Assembly: GCF_021347895.1 (NCBI RefSeq)
Contig: NC_067130.1
Span: 26,433,817 to 26,497,816 of the forward strand
DNA: 64,000 bases
Source of the DNA: Acanthochromis polyacanthus
Taxonomy: Eukaryota > Chordata > Actinopteri > Pomacentridae
Reading direction: 5' to 3'
Made by a program: the position numbers and the translations under genes. The notes under the pieces are model-generated. The model searched no databases and had not been told where the DNA came from. It saw only the letters and a list, made by a program, of their open reading frames with translations. This document shows, piece by piece, positions 13,509 through 26,846 of the stretch. Each line of letters starts with the position of its first letter. Position 1 is the first letter of the stretch.

Positions 13509-14368
13509 TACGGTGGCCGACAAGGGCATACGCGCCGCAAACAAAAAAACCGCAATAGAAACGGCCAAAACGCAATACAAACGATCAAAATGCTGCAAAC
13601 ACAGGAATGATGCAAACCCCAAAACACATAAAACAAATGCAACAGAGAAATGCTGCAACAAAAAACGATGCATTCACAGAAACGCTGCAAAAGCAAAAAC
13701 ACACAAACCGACAAAACAAATGCAAAAGGGAAATGCTGCATACAAACCCCGAAACAACTGCAAGAGAGAGATGCTGCAAATTCACGGAAGGTCGCCAGGC
13801 CACTAGGGGGAGCTGACCATACGGAAGGGACTGATCTTTTATACCGACAGGAAATACCCAGGAGGAAGTTGCAAAGAAGACAGCGGGATAAGAAAGTTTG
13901 CAAACACTTGGAGAGGAGAATAAAAAGGTATGTTTTCCCTTACGTCTTTTTTAAACACTCGGCCCTAGTCTCTCACAGTATTATCCAACAGCAGCAAATT
14001 TACGTAGCAAATATTAGCGTGCGTCTGTCTAGCAGACCGTTGCTAGGGACGCCGATCAGAACAGCTCCCCCTAGTGGCCTGGTGACCTTCCGTGAATTTG
14101 CAGCGTCTCTCTCTTGCAGTTGTTTCGGGGCTTGTATGTAGCATTTCCCTTTTGCATTTGTTTTGTCGGTTTGTGTGTTTTTGCTTTTGCAGCGTTTCTG
14201 TGAATGCATCGTTTTTTTGTTACAGCATTTCTCTGTTGCATTTGTTTTATGTGTTTTGGGGTTTGCATCATTCCTGTGTTTGCAGCGTTTTGATTGTTTG
14301 TATTGCGTTTTGGCCGTTTGTATTGCGTTTTTTTGTTTGCGGCGCGTATGCCCTTGTCGGCCACCGTA
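13509..14368. mobile_element. Fold-back element with 307-bp terminal inverted repeats
   Basis: The left arm 13509-13815 and right arm 14062-14368 are reverse complements over about 307 bp, beginning tacggtggccgacaagggc. The flanks carry a direct repeat ctttta (13503-13508 and 14369-14374). If the terminal T/A is counted as host, it becomes an 8-bp repeat with one mismatch, which would fit hAT-type insertion. Each arm consists of degenerate short repeats around gctgcaaac and acaaatgca. The 246-bp centre has no open frame of note. Open frames that run through both arms are a by-product of the repeat composition. No transposase is encoded, so it is non-autonomous. Superfamily is uncertain. Confidence 0.9.
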
Positions 14369-14374
14369 CTTTTA

Positions 14375-15779
14375 TCCATTGTGTGCTTTCAAATGCTGCA
14401 GAAGTCATGAACTACTTTGAATAATTTCACTGTCCAACAATGAATTCAATGAGCTCAATTTTGACTCAGTTGGTTTGTTAATGTGCTGCCTTCAAGGCAC
14501 CCTCTTAAACTTTCACATTATGTCTATATATGTTGTTCATAATTTCTTGTTTGAAATTGAGAAATGGTAAACTAAATCACTGCTTTCGAAATTTGTAATG
14601 TAAAAGCATTACATCCTGTTCGGTCGCTTCCTGTTCACCTGCTTACCTACCTCTGCAGAGTAACATGTGGTGCAAGCTCTGGTTAGGAGTAATCCTCTTC
14701 TATCCACATTGAAGCATCATGGAGGCAATACCGTAATTTTCGTATTTGACTTCTGACATGTTAAGAATATATACATTTAAGGAGATTTTGGTAAAAATGT
14801 TATTTGATAAGTTATAAATTAAAAACTGGTTTTGTTTCCAGCACATGTGGAGACCAATGGCAAGGCTCGTAGCCATTGTAGTTGCCATCTATAGTGCAAG
14901 ATGGCAATTTATGTTCATGTTTGCAACTATATAGGATGCAAAGTTAGGAACACAGGTTCAATAAGTTTTAAAGTTTTCACTAACATCATTGAAAAGAAGT
15001 GAGCTGGAAACTGGTCAAAACTACCATAAATTTGTCTTCACTGGCAACAATTTATCTTCTTGTTCACAATTTTGTACACTCTGCAGAATAACATTGCAGT
15101 TGAAAACAACTGAGTCTTATGGCACAGAGGAATTGGACATATCAGACTTGCTCCTTAGAAGGACCAGCTGATTGCTATTTTTGTCTTTTTATTGTAGTTA
15201 AAGATAATACAAAATATAAAGAATTTCCCAATACTATAATCTGAAGTTCAAGAAAATTATTCATTCATTCATATTTTTAAAGTCAGATAGCAGTAGTAGT
15301 AATAATTGTGTAGTGGTGTCGACAGGGACTTTGATTGAGGAAGGGCTGCAATAAATTATAATTTTCATTATGGATTTATCTGTCACTACGCTTTTAATTA
15401 ATGGATGTTTAGTCTACAAAATGTCAGAGATAGCAGAAGTTAAACGATTTCTCTATTTCCTAGAGTCCAGGGCGATGTCTGCAAATTATTTGCTTTGTCC
15501 TATAAACAGTCTAAAATTAGAATAGATTTCGGTTACAAGAATAGAAAAAAAACTCACATTTTAGAAGCTGGCACTAGAAAATGTCCGGCCTTACTTAGGA
15601 TCATTGTATATTTTCCTTAAATTGGGAGAATATGTATTTACCAAGCTATGAGTCATTGACACTATTTAATTGCAAGCACAGTGTGCTGAAAGAAAAAAAA
15701 ACTGACTGTGTAGCCTAATGTAGCTTTCTATAGCATATTGAGATGATGCATTATTCACAACAGCAACATAATGTGTTTT

Positions 15780-15784
<5 letters not shown>
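14375..15784. other. No gene recognised
   Basis: AT-rich sequence without supported coding or repeat features. It ends at a compound microsatellite. Confidence 0.4.

Positions 15785-15836
<52 letters not shown>
15785..15836. repeat. (TA)n(CA)n compound microsatellite
   Basis: About 13 TA units are followed by 13 CA units without interruption. Confidence 0.98.
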
Positions 15837-15842
<6 letters not shown>

Positions 15843-15897
15843 TACAGTAGCTATAAATGTATATATAGGTGAAGTTAATAACATTGGTTATGTCATT

Positions 15898-16605
15898 ACA
15901 GTGGCACCTGTCAGCTGGTTGAGTATATATGGCAGCAAGTGAACAGTCAGTACTTGAACTTGATGTTAGCAGGAAAAAAAGAGCAGATAAAAATTTGAGA
16001 GAGGGCCAAAACTATGATGGCCGGACAATGGAATCAGAACATCATCGCAAAAAAAAAAAAAAATCAGTACACACTGGTTAGTGCTTACCAGAAGTCGTCT
16101 CATAGAGGAACTACTGTTGTACAAACTGTGGAAACTCATATTTCTGGCTATGATAGAAAGGTGTCAGAACACACAGTGCTTCACAGCTTGCTATGTTTGA
16201 GGGCTGAAGATTGGTCAGAGCACTCCTGCTGACCTCTGTCCAACACTGAAAGCTCTCAGCACGCATAACCATCATGGCAACAGTATACCCTGATGGCCTT
16301 GGCCTCCTTCAGCTGGGTAATACTTCCTGTCACTGCTAAAACCTATTGAGGAAGGGTTTGAGGAACATCACATCGTTTCCACACATCTCAGTCTGATCAA
16401 GCATCTGTGGAATGTGCTCGAAAGGTTGATCCATGGAGGCCCTTAAAGAATCCACTGCTAGCATCTTAATGCATTATACCACAGGACTAGAGGTCTTATG
16501 GAGTCCAACCTCAAGAGTTCAGAGCTGTTTTGGCAGCATGAGGGGGGTCTACACAAAGCTTCAGGCTGACGTTGGTCTAAATATGCAGTATTCTGATACA
16601 TAGTT
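15898..16605 (+). pseudogene. Decayed, deleted Tc1-like element D
   Basis: The beginning (cagcaagtgaacagtcagta near 15933) and the internal block tatgatagaaaggtgtcaga near 16151, reading YDRKVSEHTV, match a common fish Tc1-like family as I recall it. Near 16396-16430 the frame reads LIKHLWNVLER, so the third catalytic Glu is Lys here. The C-terminal end near 16500-16555 corresponds to a family ending in ESxxRxxRAVLAA then TKY/TQY-like residues. The middle part with the first Asp region is deleted and an A-run lies at about 16051. The inverted repeats are too degraded to place the ends. It is clearly non-coding now and older than Tc1-A, B and C. Confidence 0.8.
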
Positions 16606-19600
16606 GTCTTCTAATTTCATCATCAATATAGGGATGAGTCAATATCTTGCTAAACTTCAAAACTTACCCTTATAATCCAATCAGACTATGAAATCCTGTC
16701 AAACCTCAGTCCCTGTCATCACTTGCAGCTAAACATTAGGAGCCCGATACATTGAATCCTTATGTTTAACTGTTGGGCAAAGGTTTCTTGCTTTACTCCT
16801 CCTCAGCTCACCTCTTATCCTCATTGGGGTTTTGCCTAAACCTCTAGTCTAATAGAAACACAGCTCTGACTGGCACAGGGGGCAGACTATACTCAAGTTA
16901 ACTGAATCCAACAATTGTAATTCTGCAGTGCTCAACCTCTCTGCCTAAAAATATACAGGCATCAACGGGTTCGAAAACATTAATTAAAAATATACTTTTG
17001 TGATTCTTCCAGCTCATACATACAGTATCTGCACAGGTGATTTCATTTCGTAGATAACCACTTGCCAATTCATACACTCCAAAGTCTGCTGCAACGCTGC
17101 TCCTCTCCGAGCCTCTGCACATTCTTCGTTGAACATATGGAATGGTTGTGAGGTTTAAAGTTCCCATGACTATGTTTAATAAGTTAAGGGGAAATCAGAG
17201 GAATAAGTGCCCGGGGGTAGACATTATTTTCCCTTTTTCAGAAAAGGAACTTTATCAGACTTGTCCAGCAATCTGTGTCATAATTGACTGTGAGATACAA
17301 ACAAACTATAAACACATCTCTGGGAAAGAGAGGCGGACTTCACAGAACTCAGTTTTTAAGTGTATCCAGAGGGTGTATTGAAATCCAGAAACCATCCAGC
17401 ACTCTGTCTGTTAAATGCGGTGATGGCCATAGGCAATGCTGTATTTCCAACACTTACATGAACCATTTTGATGTTGAACTGATTGGACATGCTGCACATG
17501 TATGAGCTGATAAAGAACAACATACTACCTCATTGAAAAGGATCTGGAGGAAATAAAATTCCTCATTTTCAATGAGTTGGGCAAAAGCATTAATAATATG
17601 TAGCTGGGAAATAACAAATGCATCCTTGTCATTGTTCAAAGTGGATGCTACAGCATAGCCACGATTCGTTTCTTGGCAAATTCTAGTGCAAAGCTGCATG
17701 ACTCCTTTAATTGTAGTCAAAATTCAAGATGCATCTTGTGCAGATTTACATGACTAATAAATTTCATGTTGTTTCCATTCATCATTTTCACCCTGCTGAG
17801 TGCTGCTGGCAGCTGGATTGTTTCTTTCCGCACGTTTCTTGTGCTACTTTCCTTCTGCCTTGAAATAATTTGAAGCTCTGAGATCAAGTCTGAACTTGGT
17901 AGATAGCTTTCAGATCCCCCTCACCGCTCAGCTGGAAAAAGCAAAGAAAAATTAAACAAAAGATCAATCTGTTGCATAATGGAACACTGACAACATACAA
18001 CTGAGCCACAAATTCCAGGACTGAAAAATGAAAGAGTTACATTTGAACACAAACTGATTGTTAGAACTCTGTCCTGATTGCTAATCACTTTATCCACTTC
18101 GTGTTTCAATTTTCCTCTCATTTTGTGATTCTATGGATTGCAAGTTTGAACCTACAGCCTCAAATCTTGTGGCAAAACTTCAGAGAAGATCTTGTTTCCA
18201 CTTTTAACATGGTGAAAAAACTATAAGATTCGATGCAAGGTTATAGAAAAGGTAGTATGTGGACCAAAAGTTATGATTATTTGTCAAGGCAAGGTGAAGA
18301 ATCAAACTCAAACTGGCTGTTCGAGGTAAGATGCCAAGAAATACAAGCTCTTTGACATTAGACACCGAAAAAGAAGATGACAGAAGATTGTGTCTTGTGG
18401 TTTTCCAAATATTCAGAAACTTCAGAAATGTGGTAACTGGAAGGAAATGTCTTCAATACATTGATTGGCTGAAAAAATCCATGCATATGCTTTGGAGAGG
18501 GGAAATGAATGCAAACAAAACATCTAGTTTACAAGAAAACTGCATAGGGTACTTTAAGTCAGATGACAAGTGTCTTTTGTGTAAGCTGCCTAGATTTCTC
18601 TCAGGCATCTTCTGGGCGGAAGCTGTGAGCATATTTTCTAGGGGAGAATGGCACTGTGTGTTTGGGGAATCAGCAGGAATTGGTAATAATAGAGATGATT
18701 TGTGAACTAGTGAACCTCTCATGGGAATAGTGTTTCATTATGGCAGTCATCAGTGTAGCCTGATGTGATCTTGTCTTGTAGCTTTGTCAGAGCCAGGCTG
18801 AGACTATGCGGAGACTTCCAACTGGGGAATTAAGTTAGACCTCAGCCCGGCTGTGTGAGAAGAAAGCATAAAAGGGTTGGAATAACAACTGAATACCAAC
18901 TGCTTGGAGAGGCTTCACTGTTGTATATCATTGGCAGAGTAAGTCATTGGAAGTCCGCCACATGAAACATAAAAGAAGGAGTCCATAACTGAGCCTGGGG
19001 ACCTACAGCTTTACTGAAGATGGTGTTTGAAACTAGTCTGAGACTTATTACTGATAAACTAAGGTTTTTGCTACTATAGAACATGCTATGAAACCAAAAA
19101 CAAGCAAAATGTAATAATTACCTGATAATTTCTGGTCTGAATCAAACAGAGTTCTCACTCTGGATTTTACACAAAGGGCGAGACACCTCTGGGTTACTTT
19201 GTAACAGCAATCAGTCATGTAGAAAAGCTATTCTCCAGGATCCAAACCCAGGAATCCGAAAATCACTAACAATGGCACAGAGCATCTGGTGGTTCCTAAT
19301 TCTGACAGCAGCAGACAATGAGGATTAGAAGTAAACCCTGATGTATGAGGTGTAATTGATCAAAGATGACAAACTCAAGACTTTCGTTTTTGTGTTTGAA
19401 GATGTAGGGATAAACGGAGTTCGATTAGGACTGTAATACTTCCAAATCTCCCGAAAGAAATGACAAGATGGATTGAAATGACATTTTGTGCAGACGTGTA
19501 CTTCTGCAAGGATGAATCTGCATTAATGTGGTGATCTCCTGACTTTTCCCTTTGCACCACCAGAAATTTAAAGTTTAAACTTTTCATGTGTACTTCATAG

Positions 19601-20702
19601 ACACTAAAATTCTCATTTCGCAGATGGTCTAGAAACGACTTCAGTGGTCCTTCACATGGACCCTATTCACATTTATGTTTTCTAGGGAAATATCAAGGAA
19701 ACAAATTAATTAATAAAGATGAAATCTGTTACATATATCCTCCAAAGAGTAATTTATCATATTTGTAATGAACTCCCTTTCTGTCTAGCCTCAATCTGGG
19801 GTCACAAATTGTATTTACTTTACTTTGTGACCATATATCTGCAAAACTACTGGCATTCTCATCAGCTTCGCCTGCACTTGTCACTGCTGAATGGCTAATT
19901 AGCAAGTATTGGCACGCTGACAAGTTAAATAAAAACTGTATACACGGTAAAACTTATATATGCTGTCTTTATGAGCATATTGCTGTTAGGATTTAGTCTT
20001 TCTGCCAAGTGGTCTAGCAGTCATTTGTCTAGCTGTGTCCACGCATGTCTGGGGACACTGAAGCTTTCCAATTTGCATACTATTTGCTCTGGGTGCATGA
20101 TGACATTGGCATCATCAGCAGTATTGGCCACGAAAGACTAAAATTAAATGTTGGCATCATGTCATAACAGCAGGCTCAAAGTTTACAGTTTTGCACTCAA
20201 ACGTTACATAAAAATTAATGGTGAGACACAGTTAAAAAATCTCATGAATTACCGGCTTTATAATTAATTAAGTGCATTTTTGTCAAATAGCAATACTTGA
20301 CACAATAAATAATTCAATTCAAATAATTTTTACTTGACAGTTGAATCAATGAATAGACATATACATGTTTATCATTTTGAATTTAAATGATTTGTAACCA
20401 GGTGGTAAACAGAGGTAATCAAATAAACTGAAAACCACTGAAATCCCTGTTTGTGGCTCTTCTGCTGATTTTCATTTTGAACAGCAGGAGGCGTATTGTT
20501 ATTGTTGTAGTCATGGTAGCTTTGAGGTCAAAGGTCAAGATACAGGAAGTTGTTGTGACAGAGATGGTCGCAGATTGGGACGTAAGAGAATGTAATTAAT
20601 ACCGTGCTATGAAAGATTGAATTATGAAATATAGTGACAGGGTGGTAAATTGTTTATGTTATTTGCATTAAAACTCCACTTTATGTCTGTTTACTGTGCT
20701 TA
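16606..20702. other. No gene recognised
   Basis: About 4 kb of AT-rich, apparently single-copy sequence. A 124-codon frame at 18331-18705 has no recognisable domain and no coding-like neighbours, and is not called as a gene. Confidence 0.4.
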
Positions 20703-21152
20703 GGATTACAGACGGTAAGAGAATGAAAACACTGCAAGTTGAATATACTGGAGCTTTTGCAGGCTCTTGCTAGGGATCCCGATGAGAAGTGCATTGCAAT
20801 AGTCCAGCCTGGAGGACACAAAGGTGTGGATGAGTTTCTCTGTATCCGAAAGGGTGAGGGTGGGATGGAGTTTGGCAATATTTTTGAGGTGGAAAAATGA
20901 AGACTTGCACAGATGTTTGATGTGGTTGTTGAATGTCAGGTGAGGGTCCAGTCTCACACTGAGGTTGATATCTGTCCATGAAATGGGAATGTCTTGTCTG
21001 GAAATGGTGATGGTGGTTATGGAAGATGTTTGGACCTGATGAGTGGTGCTGACAAGAATGGCTTCAGATTTGGAGCTGTTTAGTTAGTTTTGACTCATCC
21101 AGGCCTTTGTCTCCTCCAAGCAGGTGGTCAGGGTGGACAGTGCTGATCAAGT

Positions 21153-21183
<31 letters not shown>

Positions 21184-21500
21184 GACGGAGGGGGAGCAGA
21201 TGGGTTAGGGACAATTCTGAGATAAAGCTGTGTGTCATCAGCATAACAATGGAAAGAGATTCCATGCTGGCTGATGACACAGCCAAAGGGGAGCCTATAT
21301 AAAATCAATCGGGGTGGACCAAGGACAGACCCTTGGGGACGCCATAGGAAATGTGTGGGACTTGGCACCTCCCAGGGTGACATACTCGGTCCTTCTAGAT
21401 AAGTATGACATAAACCAGTCCAAGGCAGTACCAGAAAGTCCTACGTCAAAGTGGAGGCGATTGAGGAGGATATTTTTCTGCATTTTCATCTGTGTACTAC
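20703..21500 (-). pseudogene. L2-type LINE reverse transcriptase fragment
   Basis: Read on the minus strand, pieces of a reverse transcriptase appear in order in shifting frames. First comes ILLNRL with [20 protein letters not shown] (about 21489-21380). Next come PQGSVLGP and the catalytic box [10 protein letters not shown] (about 21350-21200). Last is a thumb-like segment with LDPHLTFNNHIKHLCK and SSRLDYCNALLIGIP (about 20955-20765). A (GAT)n tract (21154-21183) sits between the catalytic box and the thumb, encoding Ser/Pro-rich filler. Both ends are missing. Loss of the 3' end is unusual for a LINE, which normally loses its 5' end, so a later deletion is likely. Several frame shifts show it is inactive. 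Confidence 0.88.
21154..21183. repeat. (GAT)n microsatellite inside L2 fragment
   Basis: About nine or ten uninterrupted GAT units inside the reverse transcriptase fragment; minus-strand codons read as Ser runs. Confidence 0.95.
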
Positions 21501-22419
21501 ATTCACAGATTACAGCAAACTCAAAGTGAAATTATAGCAATTACATTCAGCATTTTAAGTTATTTGTAACTCAAGCACTTTCAATGTCTTCTAAAGTGGC
21601 CTATTATGGGATGGCTACATCGCTAGCCGGTAGTAGGACTGTTGTAGCTAACGTTAGCTCTAGTGCTAACAGCAACATGTTTTGTGTTGAGGTGATACCG
21701 TTGGCTTGAAGTGCTGTGGTGATAAGAAAAACTCTTTGTTGCTCAATTTGTACACCACAACGCTTTTATCCAAGCTGACATTGGGAGGATTTAAAAAAAA
21801 ACAACAAAACTTTATGCCCAGCAAGCTCAATGCGATTTTATCTTCCTTCACTATTCACCAAACTTTCTTATGATCTGAGATCACTCATGTGTATCTTCAT
21901 CGCAGCTGGAAAACAGACTTTAGGTTCATTACCGCCACCTACTGGGCTGAAGTGTTCATCAGTGTTACTGGTGTGCTAGAAATAAGGGAACTAAGAAAGG
22001 TGTGATTAAATGCATTATTTTTAATGTGTGTTTTTTCTGTAATTAATTATTTGAAATAAATGTGTTAAAGTCCCAGCCATAATAAAAATAAATTAGGCAT
22101 CTGAACTTTTCTTATTCTGACCAGTGAATTTTTACATTTAATATCTGCACCTGTCATTGGACTTTCACAATAAGAGCAGGCACAATAATATGCTGATTCT
22201 GCTGCAGAGAGAACTGGCTGTGACTGCAGTGAGGTGGGGGAAAAATATGTGCATCTGTCAGTATTAGCCATGACAATCAGCCGAATGACTTCCAACATCC
22301 GACATAGCCGGCATATAGTGCACAGCTCTAAATAGGGTACCGGCTACTGCAGGACTGATATACCTGCACTTAGTGCTTTTCTTGTGTTGCTTAAAGGGAA
22401 TGTGTATCCTAACATGCCA
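21501..22419. other. No gene recognised
   Basis: AT-rich sequence. The phrase accgccacctactgg near 21942 is common in fish dispersed repeats, but no boundaries can be set. Confidence 0.35.
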
Positions 22420-22556
22420 GTGTTCTTCTAAAATGCTGTACTTTTCTGCTACTGTTGTTTTATGCCTTGTCTTTTTTAATGTTGATGTGGACTGTTGCAC
22501 TTTGCCAAGACAAATTTCCTAGTGGGACAATAAATTTTATCTAATCAAATCTAATC
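22420..22556 (+). repeat. LINE 3' end with (ATCTA)-like tail
   Basis: The sequence ends in caaatttcctagtgggac followed by aataaattttatctaatc and a further atctaatc unit. This resembles the common fish non-LTR retrotransposon 3' terminus with an AATAAA-like signal and a short tandem tail. Copy 1 of the duplicated segment begins inside the same tail (positions 1-42). The 5' boundary is not visible and is approximate. Confidence 0.55.
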
Positions 22557-25500
22557 ATGCATCCTATTATTTGGATGAAAGGCTGTATATGTGTTACACA
22601 GCCTTCTTTAAAGGATATTGTACTCCTTAGTAGTTTATTGGCTAGTTTATCAGAAAACAACCTAATGCTAGGAGGGAATGATGTAAATAGTGCGCCAGCC
22701 ATGCAAAAGGAACCAACTGCAACTTTAGCATTAGCTGAGTGGATGTGGTCTGTCAGTTTGCCCACATCTTTGGTTCACACTGAATATCAGCAACTATTGG
22801 ATTTCTTTTGACATTCATGGTTCCAGAGCATGAGCCCCCTGAGGTTCTTGTTTTGTGTCAGGGGAATTTTTCATAATAAAAGTCATAGAGGCCAGGGGAT
22901 GAATATTTTGTTTTGTGATCCCTCGTCTGACTATTCAATATCTATCAAGTTATCCAATGAAATGTTGCCACACCAACAGATAAATTGGCACAGAATGCGG
23001 TATTTGCACTTATTTTACCCAATACAAGGCAGTATTTTGGATTTATACTGAAATATCTCAATTGTCGAGCATTGCAGTACAACACATTTTGGTGCAGATA
23101 TGGAGTTGAGAACTGACTTTTCATCTCACTCCACAAGTCAGGTTCAAAATGTCAAATGATTTGGTTTGTGAATTTAGTTTCCCTCGCATTGGGCTTAGTC
23201 TCTTCAGAGAGCTGTTGCTTGGCTGACTTTTGAAGTGTGCTTCTTTTTATCAGCTGAATGAAGCTTGCTTGCTTTGTTTAGGTTGTTTTTCAAGGATTTC
23301 AAGATGTGTTTACGTTCAACTATAAATCAGCCCTCATCTGTGAAAGGAAAATACAGTGTTGGACTATAGATCAGCCTTCATCTGCAGAATATGAAAATCA
23401 AGACGGGGAAAATAAAATTGTTTCATGATTGATTTAATGATTGTCGATCACTGTCCACTGCAGCTTTTGCAGATGGTTCAGATAGCTTTTGACAAGGAAG
23501 GCCTGTTTATGTGTTTTTTTTTTTTTAAAGAAACTATAGCAGCAGCTCACTTGATGATGCCCTACCTGTAACATCAGGGGAAGACACTGGACGAGAGAAA
23601 ATCATCTGACAAGACTGATTTGTTCCTTTTTCTCTGCCTGAAGTCTTGTTCAGGTGATTCAAACACACTGAGAAATCCGCAGGGTAAATGGAAGAAAGAC
23701 AAGAAAGAGAACAAATACAGAGAAGGTCAAAGGAAGATAAGACATAAATGTAGCTGCTACACAGTAAGCAAATAGAATGGAGTTTGATATTGTAGGAAAT
23801 GAGATTAAATATCTTGTAATGTGAGTATCTTATGCGCAAACTTCCCAAGTTCCAATATACATTGTCTGGGGTTTAACTGATTCTTATTTCCCTATTGGCT
23901 GCAAAAGAGAAGACAAAAGAGAAAAGAGAAATTCACAAGCGAGCGAGCAAGCAATCTCTCCACAGAGACAAAATGGTCAGCTGTCAAACTATATGAGAAG
24001 AGGAAACCTGAAATCATTTTTGCTTTTTTTAAAATGCTGTATTACTTAGTCTTTCTTGATCTTATGATAATGGCATCACTTTTATGGTGACAAATGCAAT
24101 AAAGCTAGTTTCCAAATGTGGTCTCCTTAGTTAACATTTTAGTGAAAATAACAAGTTTGTGTATATTCATTTGAAGCAAGAAAGTGCATGTTTATTGTAC
24201 AATTTGGCCAAATTAAGGAGCTTGGCAGAGCTTTCTTTATTAGCTGATGCTTTGGCATCCTGTCATTGGGCAGAGAGCAGCGTCATTTGAATCAAAGTGT
24301 GAACTCTGATACAAATGCAAAATCAGCTTCCTATCACTGCCTTTGCCCACGTTTTTTTGCTTATTGTCTTCTCCGGTTCTTGTTTTGAGTCACAGAACCT
24401 CGACGTTCCCACAAACAAATTAATTTCTCTGTTCTTTGCTGTCAGCACCTGCAGAGATCCACCCCTGTTAAAGATGAGAGAATGTTGCAGCAGCAGGAGC
24501 AGCCAGGTGCAGTCTAAAAAAACCACACACACACACATCCAGACCTGTACCTGTTATTACACGTGTGACTCTAGCCCTGATCCTGCTGTGAATCCTCTGC
24601 AGGGGTCACAGGACTGCACTTTTTTACATCAACACTCAACCTGCATCCAAGTGGACCAGAGCTCTGTATAGAAGACATACAGTTAAGGCAAGAGAGTGGT
24701 CCTCTAGTCGAGTTTCTAGTTATATATTTTAGATTCACAGTATTTTGCATATGTGCCATTTTACAACTAGCTTTCTTATTAATTGTAAATATAAATTAGA
24801 AACTGACAGCATTGACAGAAAAATGAGTTTTTAAGTCGTAGATTCTCAAACTCTAATAAAAACGAGGTATTTAAATCAACCCAAAAGTTACTCATGTAGA
24901 AGGACTGCAAATAAAGAGCACTTATAAAACAAGAAAAGCACTCAGAGAGTGCAATACTCAGTCTGCTCAGTCGTATCATTTTTGGCAGCTGAAATGTTGA
25001 AAAATTCATGGCAAAAATCACGGCACGCATGAATGTGGCCATGTGATATAGAATGTAAGCAAAAAATAAATAAATTTACGTTGCGCTGAGCACAGGGTGT
25101 GTTATGCATGACCTAAATATGTAGCGGGCGGTGGGAATTGAGGGACTTCGGAAACGCACCCAGAATTTAATCAATTGTTCCTTTGTATCATTTGCTATGG
25201 ATAAGTCCAGATAATACTTTTCTATGCACTTTGTTTTATTTGTTATGCACTAAAAGATTGACCAGTTTTGTTGCAAATCTCTATTCTATTCTATCCCATT
25301 CTATTCTATACTTAGAATTCTGATCCCCAAATACTGTATTTAGTACAGGTGTAAAGGTTTGCTGATTTTACTGCTGTTTTATCTTTCAATAAAGACTTTA
25401 ATGCAAATTTTAATCCCAAGAAACCACCAATAGAGACTCAGATGAAACTTCTAGTGCAGGTAACACGAACAAGAATCTTTACTTTCTGACAGACTTATAA

Positions 25501-26846
25501 TTAACTGCACATAAGAAACTCTGAAGCTCTACAATAACTGACACTTACAATTATCAGTTACAAACCATTCATTTATAAATTCACTTATTTTTCTGTTTTT
25601 CTATTTTAATGCAAATTCATTATTTGCCTTTTATTCATTCATTTAGTCCATTTTCTTCCATCACTCACTTGATGCTATAAGAGATTTCACTTACATAATT
25701 ATCATCATTTACAACTATTTCATCCTCGTCTGTCTTAATATTTATGTATATATGTACTTTTCTTGTAGTGTGTGGGTTTTGTTATTTTTAACGTTTTTTT
25801 TCCCACCTTTCTTTCTGCACTTGCTGTCTTAGAGTTTAGATGTTTTGCAAAAATTAAAAAAATTGCTAACATTTTAAATAATAAAACAATGCAGATGTCA
25901 CCCTCTTTAGCAATGCACTCTGACATATGCACAGCCAACAGAACACAGCCACCAGAGCCCTAGAGATAGTAAGAGTTGCGACACTCATGCTCTCGCAGCG
26001 GGGCGGTCACGTGGTTCATGTAAGCCTGAATAGTTCCAAACAGGCAGCGCTGTCATTTCCTTCTATGGGACTGAGAGCGGCTATTTCACGGTAAAAAAAG
26101 GAATAAAATCACACCTCCAAGTACTTGTTTGATTATTAATTCTTTGGAGTATGTTGTAATCAGTTTTACATTTTGAGCCGTAAGGTGACATATTAAGACA
26201 CTTCTGGGTTTTGGAGGGAATGTTTCACATTCGTGTTAGCATGAAAAATCGACTTTTACACAGAAATGTAAGATGATTGAAGATGTTAATTTTTGCCGCA
26301 GCTGGATTATTGTATTTCCAGACAATGTCTATATTTCTCTGATTCACTTACCCGTAGTCTGGGAGTTTACTGAAAAGCAGAGTAACAACAGTCCATTCAG
26401 CAGATAGTGTCTAGTCACTTCTGATGAGGCAGGAGTTGACTCACTATAAACCATTTTCAAGACATACACAAAATATATATTCAAGAATAACAACTCATTA
26501 TGCTTTGATGAATGAAATAGTATGTTTTATTGACAATGGGAGAAACAATGAGGGTCTTCGTGTCACTGGCGGATAGATAGATACGATAGATATTATAAAT
26601 ATATTTGTTAATACTTCACAGTATAAGTTTATGCATTATAAAGGGTCTCATATAAAGGACGTAGTCTTGACAATTAAAGAGGTAGCGATGTAGCTAGGTA
26701 GCTTTCAAAGAAAGAGCTAACAGCACTGAAAGTCGGTCATCTGCCGATATTCACAAATACAGATAAATGTATGCACCACAAAGGGCTTCTGATATAATAT
26801 AAAGACGTTAAATTAAAAGAGGTAGCGACTCATCAACAATTAATCC
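22516..26846. repeat. Duplicated segment, copy 2 (Tc1-free)
   Basis: This is the second copy of 1-6906, in the same orientation. At the position matching the Tc1-A insertion it reads gatgctataagagattt without interruption, which is the expected pre-insertion sequence with a single TA. Homology to copy 1 stops at 26846 only because copy 1 runs into an assembly gap; the hAT-like element continues here to 27217. No protein-coding gene is supported inside. The pattern of one-base length differences suits two assembled haplotypes or low-quality consensus at least as well as a true segmental duplication. Confidence 0.95.

Noticed and set aside
13509..14368. CRISPR-like array of short repeats in the fold-back element
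   Set aside because: The repeats are degenerate, lack unique spacers of constant length and lie in mirrored arms; the genome is vertebrate.
13445..14424. Several 70-160 codon frames, mirrored on both strands
   Set aside because: They run through the 307-bp inverted arms and mirror each other, so they are products of the repeat sequence, not genes.
18331..18705. 124-codon frame
   Set aside because: It overlaps an 89-codon frame on the other strand, has no recognisable domain and no splice context; consistent with chance.
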